A DNA stretch of 64,000 nt. Source: Azoarcus sp. Aa7 (lineage in GTDB: Bacteria; Pseudomonadota; Gammaproteobacteria; Burkholderiales; Rhodocyclaceae). Both the position numbers and the translations under genes were made by a program. The notes beneath the pieces were generated by a model, which was not told the origin of the DNA, did no database searches, and saw nothing but the letters and a program-made list of their open reading frames with translations. Where the stretch lies: the NCBI RefSeq assembly GCF_014822185.1, contig NZ_QVLR01000028.1:62001-126000 (forward strand). The letters run 5' to 3'. Below, in pieces: positions 54,420 through 62,643 of this stretch; positions within the stretch are counted from its first letter, which is position 1; the number at the start of each line of letters is the position of its first letter.

Positions 54420-55739
54420 TTACTCCTTCTCCGTGCGGTACTCGACGTAGGTGCGGTCGCGCAGCTGGCGCAGCCATTCCTCGTAGGCCTCTTCGGCCTT
54501 GCGCTCGCGCAGGGCGTTGCGCGCGGCGGCGCGCTTGCGCTCGTCGGTGACGTCCTGCATGCGGCGCTCCTCGACCAGGATCAGGTGCCAGCCGAAGGGC
54601 GACTTGATCGGGGGGCTGACTTCGCCCGGCTTGAGTGCCTCCATCGCACGCTCGAACTCGGGCACCGTGTCGCCCGGATTGACCCAGCCGAGGTCGCCGC
54701 CCTTGGCGGCCGACAGGTCGGCCGAATTCACCTTCGCCAGTTCCGCGAAGTTACCGCCGTTGATGACGCGTTCGCGCAGGCCGTTCAGGCGACTCTCGGC
54801 GTCCGCGTCGGTCACGATCTCGGAGGTGCGGATCAGGATGTGGCGCGCACGCGTCTGCTGCATCTGCTGCAGCCCCGCCGCCGCCCCGCCGCGGCGCTCG
54901 ACGAGCTTGACGATGTGGAAGCCCGCCGGGCTGCGAATGACCTTGGATACCTCGCCCGGCTGCATCTGGCGCACGGCATCCGCGAACAGCACCGGCATGC
55001 GGTCGCGCCCGCGCCAGCCGAGATCGCCGCCGCTCAGGCCGTCCGGAGCGTCCGAATACGAGGCCGCGATGCGGCCGAAATCCTCGCCCGCCCGCAGGCG
55101 CTCGACGACGCTCTCGGCGCGCGCGAGGCGCTCCGACTGCTGCTGCATCGTTGCGCCTTCGGCCACGCGCACGAGGATGTGAGCGACGTGGAACTCCTCG
55201 CCCGACAGCGCATCGGCGTTGTTCGCGAGGAAGTTCTCGATCTCCGCGTCGGTCACGACGACGCGGCTGTCGACGTCCCGTTCGCGCAGGCGCGTGAGCA
55301 GGATCTCGGAGCGGATCTGGTCGCGGAAGCGGTTCCACGTGATGCCGTCCTTCTCCAGCGCAAGGCGCAGGTCGGTCATGCTCATGCGGTTGTTGTCGGC
55401 GATGCGGCCGATCGCCCGCTCCAGCGTCGCGTCGTCGACCTTGAGCGAGGTTTCCGCGGCCAGTTGCTGTTGCGCGCGCTCGAGTACCAGCCGCTCGAGC
55501 ACCTGGCGTTCGAACACGTCGGCCGGGGGCAGCGCCGTGCCCTGGCGGGCGAGCTGGCGCTGCGCCTGCTGGACGCGCTCGCGCAGCTCAAGCGTGGTGA
55601 TGACCTCGTTATTGACGACGGCGACGATGCGGTCGACCGCGACCGGGCGCGCGGGCGCCGCATGCGCGGGAAGCAGCGCGGGGGCGCCGGCCAGGCCGAG
55701 GACCAGGGCAATGCACAGGCGCGAGGGAATTCGGTTCAT
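54420..55739 (-). CDS. surA: Periplasmic chaperone / peptidyl-prolyl isomerase SurA
   Basis: Assists folding of outer-membrane beta-barrels such as LptD. The product is 439 aa: signal peptide about 1-27 (LPAHA), N-terminal chaperone domain with VDRIVAVVNNEVIT, then two parvulin domains (EEFHVAHILVRV, about 165-265, and QTRARHILIRTSEIV, about 275-375) and a C-terminal helix. The ATG at 55739 opens on the signal peptide. It lies 29 bp after lptD, its main client gene, and just before pdxA. Confidence 0.94.
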   Translation of the reverse strand: MNRIPSRLCIALVLGLAGAPALLPAHAAPARPVAVDRIVAVVNNEVITTLELRERVQQAQRQLARQGTALPPADVFERQVLERLVLERAQQQLAAETSLKVDDATLERAIGRIADNNRMSMTDLRLALEKDGITWNRFRDQIRSEILLTRLRERDVDSRVVVTDAEIENFLANNADALSGEEFHVAHILVRVAEGATMQQQSERLARAESVVERLRAGEDFGRIAASYSDAPDGLSGGDLGWRGRDRMPVLFADAVRQMQPGEVSKVIRSPAGFHIVKLVERRGGAAAGLQQMQQTRARHILIRTSEIVTDADAESRLNGLRERVINGGNFAELAKVNSADLSAAKGGDLGWVNPGDTVPEFERAMEALKPGEVSPPIKSPFGWHLILVEERRMQDVTDERKRAAARNALRERKAEEAYEEWLRQLRDRTYVEYRTEKE

Positions 55740-55768
55740 GTTCTGTCGTGGTGTGGATGTTGGGGCGC

Positions 55769-58198
55769 TCATTCGGCGCCGAAAACGCGATCGGAAACGG
55801 GATCGTTGATCTTCCCATAACCGGCGACGCTGCGTTTGAGCAGATTGACCGGGCTGGTGCCCACGCTCGCGAGGTCGTTGAGCTCGAGCTGCACGAACAC
55901 GGCCTGGGTCACGTCATTGGGGTCGGTCGCGAAGCGGTGCACCGCGGTGCGCACGACCCAGCAGCCGCCATCGTACTCGATGCCCGCGATCGCCTCGGTG
56001 ATGCGGTCTTCCGTCAGCGAGCGCGTCACGCGCCCGACACCGTACCATCCGCCGCCCAGCGGCCACTGGCCGGACAGCGCGAGATCCTGGACCTTGTCGC
56101 TCTCATCGGCGAGCCGGCCGCGCGAATAGCGGTAGGAGAGATTCAGTGCCTTGGCGAAATCCGGCTGGAAGCGCACGCCGACGTTGAATCGTTCGGTCCA
56201 GTTGTCGCGCGGGTTGTACTGCAGGGTCGAATCGAGCCAGGTCTTCGGCATCACGTAGCCGCTGAAGAGGCCGAGGACGTCGGCGCGGCGGCCGGTGCGC
56301 GGCTCCTCGCCGGGCAGCGTCACGCGCTGGTCGTCGAAGTAGAAGCGCTGGCCGACGGTCGCGCGCAGGCGTTCGCCGCCGGATTGGGGGTCGATCAGGC
56401 GCGTGGTCACCGCCGCCGTCACCTGGTTCGCATCGGCGATGCGGTCGCCGCCGGAGTACTGGTTCTCGGAGAAGATCTGCGCAAGGCCGAAGTCGTAGCG
56501 CGACGAATCGAACACCGGAATGTCGGTCTGGTCGCGGAACGGCGTCTTGACGTAGAACACGCGCGGCTCCAGCGTCTGCAGGAAGTCGCGGCCGAACAGA
56601 TTGGCATCGCGCTCGAAAAACAGGCCGCTGTCTACGGAGAAGATCGGCACCGAGCGCATGATCGAGCGGCTGTTGCCGGTCAGGTCGCGGTCGAGGTCGT
56701 ACTGCGTGTAATGCAGGCCGAACTTGGGCGTGACGTAATAACCGGCGCGCTCGAAGGGCAGCGACACCTGCGGATGGAGCGTGAAGCGGCTGCCTTCGGC
56801 AACATTCGAGTCCGGATGGTCGAACTGCACGTATTCGCCGCGGAACGCGAAGGCCGAACCGCCGATCAGCTCGCCGCGGTTGGCGTTCAGCAGCAGCTGC
56901 GGCAGCTTGCGGTACGGCTCGCCGCCCGACAGGGTCTGGTAGCTCTGCACCAGCGCGGAGGCGTTCCACCACTCGCTGCCGGCATAGCTGAGCGTGCCCT
57001 TGCGCACGAGGTTCGCGCGCGAGGCGACCGACACGCGCGAGCTGAGGTCCTCGAAATACTCCTTGTCGGTGACGCCGTTCCAGTCGATCGCCGCGAACAG
57101 GCTCGGGGTGATGACCTGCGTATGCTGGAAGGACCCCAGCGCACGCTCCTCGCCGGTGACGTTGTCGCGCGGCAGGTATTCGACGCGCGCCTCGCCGCCC
57201 TGCGTCGGCGTCAGGTAACGGAATTCGGTCGCCAGCTGCACGCCGCGGCGGCCCATGATGCGCGGGGCGATCGTCGCGTCGTAGTTCGGCGCGATGTTCC
57301 AGTAGTACGGCACCGAGATGTCGAGACCGACCTTGTTCGACATGCCGAAGGTCGGCGCGAGGAAGCCGGACTGGCGCTGGCCGACGAGCGGGAACTCCGC
57401 CCACGGCCACCACAGCATCGGCACGTCCTGGAACACCAGGCTCGCGCCCTGCGCGGTGCCGAGTTCGCGGTCGTAGTCGAGACGCAGGTCGCTCGCCTTC
57501 AGGTACCAGTCGGGATCGCTCGCCTCGCAGGTCGACCAGGTCGCGTTCTTCAGGCGGTACTGGTTCTCGCCCTCGAAATACAGCACATCGGCCGAACCGC
57601 CCCCGGCGACCTCGCGCGGCGTCTCGCCCGGCTGCACCGGCGCGGTCGACTGGCGCTTGATGCGGTAGGTCGGCGAGTCGAACGAGCCCAGACGCTCCTC
57701 GAGCTTGAGCCGCGCCTCCGGTCCGCTGATGCTGTCCTCGCCGCGCTTGAGCCGCACATTGCCCTCGGCATGCGCCTCATCGTCGAGCTCGCGGTAGCTC
57801 AGCTTGTCCGCGGAAAGCAGCAGGTCGTCGCGCTGCAATTCGGCATCGCCTTCCGCCAGGAGTTCGACGGAGCGCGTGCCGCGGATGCTCCGGGCACGCA
57901 CCTCGGTCGAACCCGGCGGCAATGCGGCAGTCGCCTGCGCGGGCACCTTCGCAGCCGGCGTCGGAGTCGCGGCGGCGGGCGCCGGCGCAGGCGCCTTCGC
58001 TGCCGGACGAGTGCCGCCCGCGGGCTGCGCGGACTCCGCCGGAGCCGCCGCGGGCGCAGGCTTCGCCGGTGCACGGGGGCTACCGCCGCCGAGCAGGTCC
58101 GGCGACACGACCAGCGGCGGCAGTCCGGCCGCCAGGGTCGAGCCCGAGAAACAGCACAGCAGCAGCGGGATCGCCCGTAGCTGCGTTCTCAATCGCAT
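55769..58198 (-). CDS. lptD: LPS-assembly protein LptD
   Basis: The outer-membrane barrel that inserts lipopolysaccharide at the cell surface with LptE. The product is 809 aa: signal peptide 1-23, an unusual Ala/Pro-rich linker (about 38-97), a periplasmic OstA/LptA-like domain (about 98-235; LLAEGDAELQRDDLLLSAD, EGNVRLKRGEDSISG) and the C-terminal barrel. Only one cysteine is seen in each conserved region (STCEASDPDW and GGCWVVR), whereas E. coli has two pairs, so one interdomain disulfide is expected. The ATG at 58198 lacks a clear Shine-Dalgarno. It is divergent from amgK. Confidence 0.93.
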   Translation of the reverse strand: MRLRTQLRAIPLLLCCFSGSTLAAGLPPLVVSPDLLGGGSPRAPAKPAPAAAPAESAQPAGGTRPAAKAPAPAPAAATPTPAAKVPAQATAALPPGSTEVRARSIRGTRSVELLAEGDAELQRDDLLLSADKLSYRELDDEAHAEGNVRLKRGEDSISGPEARLKLEERLGSFDSPTYRIKRQSTAPVQPGETPREVAGGGSADVLYFEGENQYRLKNATWSTCEASDPDWYLKASDLRLDYDRELGTAQGASLVFQDVPMLWWPWAEFPLVGQRQSGFLAPTFGMSNKVGLDISVPYYWNIAPNYDATIAPRIMGRRGVQLATEFRYLTPTQGGEARVEYLPRDNVTGEERALGSFQHTQVITPSLFAAIDWNGVTDKEYFEDLSSRVSVASRANLVRKGTLSYAGSEWWNASALVQSYQTLSGGEPYRKLPQLLLNANRGELIGGSAFAFRGEYVQFDHPDSNVAEGSRFTLHPQVSLPFERAGYYVTPKFGLHYTQYDLDRDLTGNSRSIMRSVPIFSVDSGLFFERDANLFGRDFLQTLEPRVFYVKTPFRDQTDIPVFDSSRYDFGLAQIFSENQYSGGDRIADANQVTAAVTTRLIDPQSGGERLRATVGQRFYFDDQRVTLPGEEPRTGRRADVLGLFSGYVMPKTWLDSTLQYNPRDNWTERFNVGVRFQPDFAKALNLSYRYSRGRLADESDKVQDLALSGQWPLGGGWYGVGRVTRSLTEDRITEAIAGIEYDGGCWVVRTAVHRFATDPNDVTQAVFVQLELNDLASVGTSPVNLLKRSVAGYGKINDPVSDRVFGAE

Positions 58199-58312
58199 AT
58201 CGCGCAAAGCGCTTTCCCCAATCCTGGTTTCATCGCCGGCGACCCGTGCCCGGCACGGTCCCGGCCTTTTGATAAACTCGCGGATTTTACACGAAGCGTT
58301 GCGGAGAACCCG

Positions 58313-59317
58313 GTGCACAGACTTGCCCAACTGAACGACTGGCTGACCACCCGAATGTCCGGAAAGGCCTTCGAGCTGACGCCCGCATCGGCCGACGCCA
58401 GCTTCCGTCGCTATTTCCGCGTGAACTTCGCCGACGGCAGCCCCAGCCTGATCGTCATGGACGCCCCGCCCGAGCGCGAGGACTGCCGCCCCTGGCTCAA
58501 GGTCGAGGAGCTGTTCCGCGCCGCCGGCGCACACGTCCCGGAAGTGCTCGCGCAGGACCTCGACCAGGGCCTCCTGCTGCTCTCCGACCTCGGCAGCACG
58601 ACCTACCTCGCCGCGCTGAACAAGGACAACGCCGCCCATCTCTACGCCGACGCCCTCGGTTCGCTGATCGCGATCCAGCGCGCGAGCCGCCCCGACGTGC
58701 TGCCCGAATACTCGCGCGAACTGCTGCTGCGCGAACTGATGCTGTTCCCCGAGTGGTACATCGAGCGCCACAAGGGCGTCACCCTCGACGACCGCCAGCG
58801 CGTCACCCTGATGGACACCTTCGACCGCATCCTCGCGGTGAACCTCGCCGAGCCGCAGGTCTTTGTGCACCGCGACTACCACTCGCGCAACCTGATGTAC
58901 CTCCCGGACCAGGCCAACCCCGGCATCATCGACTTTCAGGATGCCGTGTACGGCCCGCTCACCTACGACCTCGCCTCGCTGTTCAAGGACGCCTACATCC
59001 ACTGGGAAGAGGACTTCACCCTCGACATGCTCGCGCGCTACTGGGAAGCGGCGCGCAAGCTGGGCCTGCCGGTGCGGGAGGACTTCTCGGATTTCCACCG
59101 CGACTACGAATGGATGGGCGTGCAACGCCACATCAAGGTGCTGGGCATCTTCGCGCGCCTGTATCACCGCGACGGCAAGGACGGCTACCTCGCCGACATG
59201 CCGCTGGTGATGGACTACCTGCGCCGCGCATGCAAGCGCTACCGCGACCTCGGGCCGCTGCTGAAGCTGCTCGACCGCCTCGACCCCGAGCCGGTCGAAG
59301 TCGGCTACACCTTCTGA
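58313..59317 (+). CDS. amgK: N-acetylmuramate/N-acetylglucosamine kinase AmgK
   Basis: A phosphotransferase of the aminoglycoside-kinase fold, 334 aa, that phosphorylates the anomeric carbon of MurNAc and GlcNAc in the cell-wall recycling shortcut to UDP-MurNAc. The catalytic loop is [11 protein letters not shown] and the Mg loop [11 protein letters not shown]. The start is a GTG with GGAG 7 nt upstream. It overlaps murU (TGATG), and the pair beside lptD-surA matches the arrangement in Pseudomonas. This pathway bypasses MurA and gives fosfomycin tolerance in known cases. Confidence 0.9.
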   Translation: MHRLAQLNDWLTTRMSGKAFELTPASADASFRRYFRVNFADGSPSLIVMDAPPEREDCRPWLKVEELFRAAGAHVPEVLAQDLDQGLLLLSDLGSTTYLAALNKDNAAHLYADALGSLIAIQRASRPDVLPEYSRELLLRELMLFPEWYIERHKGVTLDDRQRVTLMDTFDRILAVNLAEPQVFVHRDYHSRNLMYLPDQANPGIIDFQDAVYGPLTYDLASLFKDAYIHWEEDFTLDMLARYWEAARKLGLPVREDFSDFHRDYEWMGVQRHIKVLGIFARLYHRDGKDGYLADMPLVMDYLRRACKRYRDLGPLLKLLDRLDPEPVEVGYTF

Positions 59318-60006
59318 TGCACGCGATGATCCTCGCCGCCGGGCGCGGCGAACGCATGCGCCCGCTGACGGACGCCTGTCCCAAACCGCTGCTGCAGGCG
59401 GGCGGCAAGCCGCTGATCGTGTGGCACATCGAGCGCCTGCGCGACGCCGGCTTCACCGACATCGCGATCAACCACGCCCACCTCGGCGCGATGATCGAGG
59501 CCGCCCTCGGCGACGGCAGCGCCTTCGGCGTGCGCATCCGCTACTCGCCCGAGGCCGAGGCGCTGGAAACCGCCGGCGGCATCCGCCAGGCGATGCCGCT
59601 GCTCGGCGATGCACCCTTCCTGGTGGTGAATGGCGACGTGTTCTGCGACGCCGACCTCGCGGCCCTGCGCGCCCGTGGCGCCGCGCTCCCGGCCGACGGC
59701 GACCTCGCCCACCTGCTGATGGTGCCCAATCCCGAACACCATCCCGACGGGGATTTCCACCTTGCCGACGGACGCCTGCAGCGGAACGGCGAGCCGCGCC
59801 TGACCTTCTCGGGCATCGGCGTGTACCACCCCGCCCTCTTCGCGGGCATCGCGGCGGGTACGCGCGCCGCGCTCGGGCCGCTGCTGCGCGAAGCGATGGA
59901 CGCCGGGCGCGTCGGTGGTACGCCGCATGACGGCTACTGGCTCGACGTCGGCACGCCCGCACGGCTGGCCGAACTCGACGCCCGGCTGCGGCGGGCCGGC
60001 ACCTGA
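59317..60006 (+). CDS. murU: N-acetylmuramate alpha-1-phosphate uridylyltransferase MurU
   Basis: A sugar-nucleotide transferase of 229 aa. The signature [20 protein letters not shown] is followed by the metal-site Asp in VVNGDVFCD and by [13 protein letters not shown]. It converts MurNAc 1-phosphate and UTP to UDP-MurNAc. The ATG overlaps the amgK stop. Generic glucose-1-phosphate thymidylyltransferase-like function is the alternative, but the amgK partner favours MurU. Confidence 0.9.
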   Translation: MHAMILAAGRGERMRPLTDACPKPLLQAGGKPLIVWHIERLRDAGFTDIAINHAHLGAMIEAALGDGSAFGVRIRYSPEAEALETAGGIRQAMPLLGDAPFLVVNGDVFCDADLAALRARGAALPADGDLAHLLMVPNPEHHPDGDFHLADGRLQRNGEPRLTFSGIGVYHPALFAGIAAGTRAALGPLLREAMDAGRVGGTPHDGYWLDVGTPARLAELDARLRRAGT

Positions 60007-60063
60007 ACGCGCCCCCGCAGGTCCGGTCGAATCCGACACCAGCGCACATGCCATAATCCGCCG

Positions 60064-61416
60064 ATGAATACGCCCTCCGACCGCTCCACGCTCGACGTCG
60101 CCCCCTTCCGCGCCCGCCGCGAGCGCCTGCTCGCCCGCATGAACGCACTCGGCGGCGGCGTCGCCGTCGTGCCGACCGCCCCGGAATACGCGCGCAATCG
60201 CGACACGCACTACCCGTTCCGCTACGACAGCTACTTCCACTACCTCACCGGCTTCGGCGAGCCCGAGGCGGTGGTGGTGCTGATCGCCGGCGACACGCCG
60301 AAATCGATCCTGTTCTGCCGCGAGAAGAACGAGGAGCGCGAGATCTGGGACGGTTACCGCTACGGCCCCGACGCCGCGCGCGAGCGCTTCGGCTTCGACG
60401 AAGCCTGGACCATCGGCGAGCTCGACCAGCGCCTGCCCGACCTCCTGTCCGGACGAGCCGCGCTGTGGTGCAGCCTCGGCCACGACAGCGACTGGGATGC
60501 CCGCGTGCTGCGCGCACTCAACACCGTGCGCGCGAATGCCCGCGCCGGCGCGATCCCGCCGCACGCGATCCGCGACGTGCGCGCCGAACTCGACGAGATG
60601 CGCATCCTCAAGGACGCCTCCGAAATCGCGATCATGCGCCGCGCCGGCGACATCTCCGGCGAAGCCCACCGCCGCGCGATGGCCGCGACCCGCCCCGGCC
60701 GCTTCGAGTACGAGATCGAGGCCGAACTGATCCATCATTTCCGCCGCGCCGGCAGCCAGGCCCCCGCCTACCCGTCCATCGTCGCCAGCGGCGCCAACGC
60801 CTGCGTGCTGCACTACGTCGAGAACGAGCGCCAGATGCGCGACGGCGACCTGTTGCTGATCGACGCCGGCTGCGAACTCGACGGCTACGCCTCCGACATT
60901 ACCCGCAGCTTCCCCGTGAACGGCCGCTTCAGCGGCCCCCAGCGCGACATCTACGAACTCGTGCTCGCCGCCCAGACGGCCGCGAAGGCCACGATCCGTC
61001 CCGGCGCGCACTGGAACATGCCGCACGACGCCGCCGTCGAAGTCCTCGCGCAGGGCATGCTCGACCTCAAGCTCCTTTCCGGCAGCCTCGCCGAAGTCCT
61101 CGAACAGGGCCACTACCGCCGCTTCTACATGCACCGCACCGGCCACTGGCTCGGGCGCGACGTGCACGACGCGGGCGAATACAAGCTCGCCGGCGAGTGG
61201 CGGCCGCTGGCACCGGGCATGGTGCTGACGGTCGAGCCGGGCTGCTACATCCGCCCCGCCGAAGGCGTGCCGGAAGCGTTCTGGAACATCGGCGTGCGCA
61301 TCGAGGACGACGCGCTGGTCACCGAAGACGGCTGCGAATACATCACCGAAGCGGCGCCGCGCTCGGTCGCCGACATCGAGGACGTCATGCGCGAGGCCGC
61401 CGATGGCGCAGCATGA
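60064..61416 (+). CDS. pepP: Xaa-Pro aminopeptidase
   Basis: A dinuclear metal peptidase (M24B, 450 aa) that removes N-terminal residues preceding proline. The metal ligands are in LLIDAGCELDGYASDITRS (two Asp), HRTGHWLGRDVHD (His), TVEPGCYIRP (Glu) and VRIEDDALV (Glu). An N-terminal creatinase-like domain (about 1-170) has RYDSYFHYLTGF. It overlaps ubiH by 14 bp, as pepP-ubiH in E. coli. Confidence 0.95.
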   Translation: MNTPSDRSTLDVAPFRARRERLLARMNALGGGVAVVPTAPEYARNRDTHYPFRYDSYFHYLTGFGEPEAVVVLIAGDTPKSILFCREKNEEREIWDGYRYGPDAARERFGFDEAWTIGELDQRLPDLLSGRAALWCSLGHDSDWDARVLRALNTVRANARAGAIPPHAIRDVRAELDEMRILKDASEIAIMRRAGDISGEAHRRAMAATRPGRFEYEIEAELIHHFRRAGSQAPAYPSIVASGANACVLHYVENERQMRDGDLLLIDAGCELDGYASDITRSFPVNGRFSGPQRDIYELVLAAQTAAKATIRPGAHWNMPHDAAVEVLAQGMLDLKLLSGSLAEVLEQGHYRRFYMHRTGHWLGRDVHDAGEYKLAGEWRPLAPGMVLTVEPGCYIRPAEGVPEAFWNIGVRIEDDALVTEDGCEYITEAAPRSVADIEDVMREAADGAA

Positions 61417-62560
61417 CCTGCTGATCGTCGGCGCCGGCCCGGTCGGCCTGTCGCTCGCCCTCGCGCTCAAGGACAGCGGCCTCGCGATCACGCTGGCCGA
61501 CACGCGTCCGCGCGACGCCGTCGCCGCCGATCCGCGCGCGCTCGCGCTGGCCCACGGCTCGCGCCTGACGCTGGAGCGGCTCGGCGTGTGGCACGAACTG
61601 CCGGCCACGCCGATCCGCCACATCCACGTGTCGCAACAGGGCGGCTTCGGCCGCACCCGGCTCGAGGCCGACGACTACGGCCTGCCCGCGCTCGGCTACG
61701 TCGTCCGGGCAGGCGCCCTGGCCGACGCCCTGCGCAACGCCGTCGAGCGCGCCGGCATCACGGTCATGGACCAGACCGAGGTGTCGGACCTGGCCGCGGG
61801 CTCCGACTCGGTGACGGCCAGCCTCGCCGGCAGCGGCACCGCCATCCATGGCGCCACCACCAGCGCCCGCCTCGTCGCCTGTGCCGAAGGTGGCCTGCAG
61901 GCCGGCGCACCGGACATCGTCGAGCGCGACTACGGCCAGCACGCACTGATTGCCCACGTGGGCATCGCCGGCCGCCACGGCGACACCGCCTTCGAGCGCT
62001 TCACGAGCGAGGGACCGATCGCGCTGCTGCCCCACGGCGACGAGTACGCGCTGGTGCATGTAGTCTCCCCCGCCCGTGCCACCGAACTCCTGGCCCTGCC
62101 CGACGCCGCCTACCTCGAACACCTCCAGCGCCGCTTCGGTAGCCGCGTGCAACTCGCGCGCGTCGCCGGGCGACTGCGCTACCCGCTGGTGCTGCGCTAC
62201 CGGACCGATCCGGTCGGCCAGCGCACCGTGTGGCTCGGCAATGCCGCCCAGACCCTGCACCCGGTCGCCGGCCAGGGCTTCAATCTCGCACTGCGCGACG
62301 TGTGGGCGCTCGCCCGCACCCTCCTCGACCATGGCGGCGACCCCGGCCTCGCCGGCACGCTCGCCGCCTGGCGCGATGCCCGCCGGCTCGACCGCTTCGG
62401 CGCGATCAACTTCACCGACGGCCTCGTGCGCATCTTCAGCAACGACTTCGCCCCCCTGCACCACGCGCGCGGCGCCGCCCTGTTCGCGCTCGACATGCTT
62501 CCGCCGCTGCGCCACTTCCTCGCCCGCCGCATGATGTTCGGCGCCCGCGCCTGGCCGTGA
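61403..62560 (+). CDS. ubiH: UbiH-type FAD-dependent ubiquinone-biosynthesis hydroxylase
   Basis: A flavin monooxygenase of 385 aa that hydroxylates the ubiquinone ring. FAD motifs are LLIVGAGPVGLSLALAL at the N-terminus and WLGNAAQTLHPVAGQGFN (the GNAAQ form typical of UbiH) at about 275-292. The hydrophobic C-terminal region fits membrane association. The ATG overlaps pepP by 14 bp with translational coupling likely. VisC/UbiI and UbiF are close relatives, but GNAAQ and the pepP context favour UbiH. Confidence 0.92.
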   Translation: MAQHDLLIVGAGPVGLSLALALKDSGLAITLADTRPRDAVAADPRALALAHGSRLTLERLGVWHELPATPIRHIHVSQQGGFGRTRLEADDYGLPALGYVVRAGALADALRNAVERAGITVMDQTEVSDLAAGSDSVTASLAGSGTAIHGATTSARLVACAEGGLQAGAPDIVERDYGQHALIAHVGIAGRHGDTAFERFTSEGPIALLPHGDEYALVHVVSPARATELLALPDAAYLEHLQRRFGSRVQLARVAGRLRYPLVLRYRTDPVGQRTVWLGNAAQTLHPVAGQGFNLALRDVWALARTLLDHGGDPGLAGTLAAWRDARRLDRFGAINFTDGLVRIFSNDFAPLHHARGAALFALDMLPPLRHFLARRMMFGARAWP

Positions 62561-62643
62561 CACGCACGGCGCCGGCCCCGCCGGCAATCGGCCGTTCGTT
62601 ATATGATTGCGGCCGGACAATCCTGGCGCCAACGTTCCATCAC

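Noticed and set aside
55748-58180. 810-codon plus-strand frame opposite lptD
   Set aside because: Mirror frame of lptD with low-complexity Arg/Ala/Val content; no motif or ribosome-binding site.
58199-59167. Extension of the lptD frame upstream to 59167
   Set aside because: It runs antisense through amgK; the signal peptide at 58198 gives a proper start.
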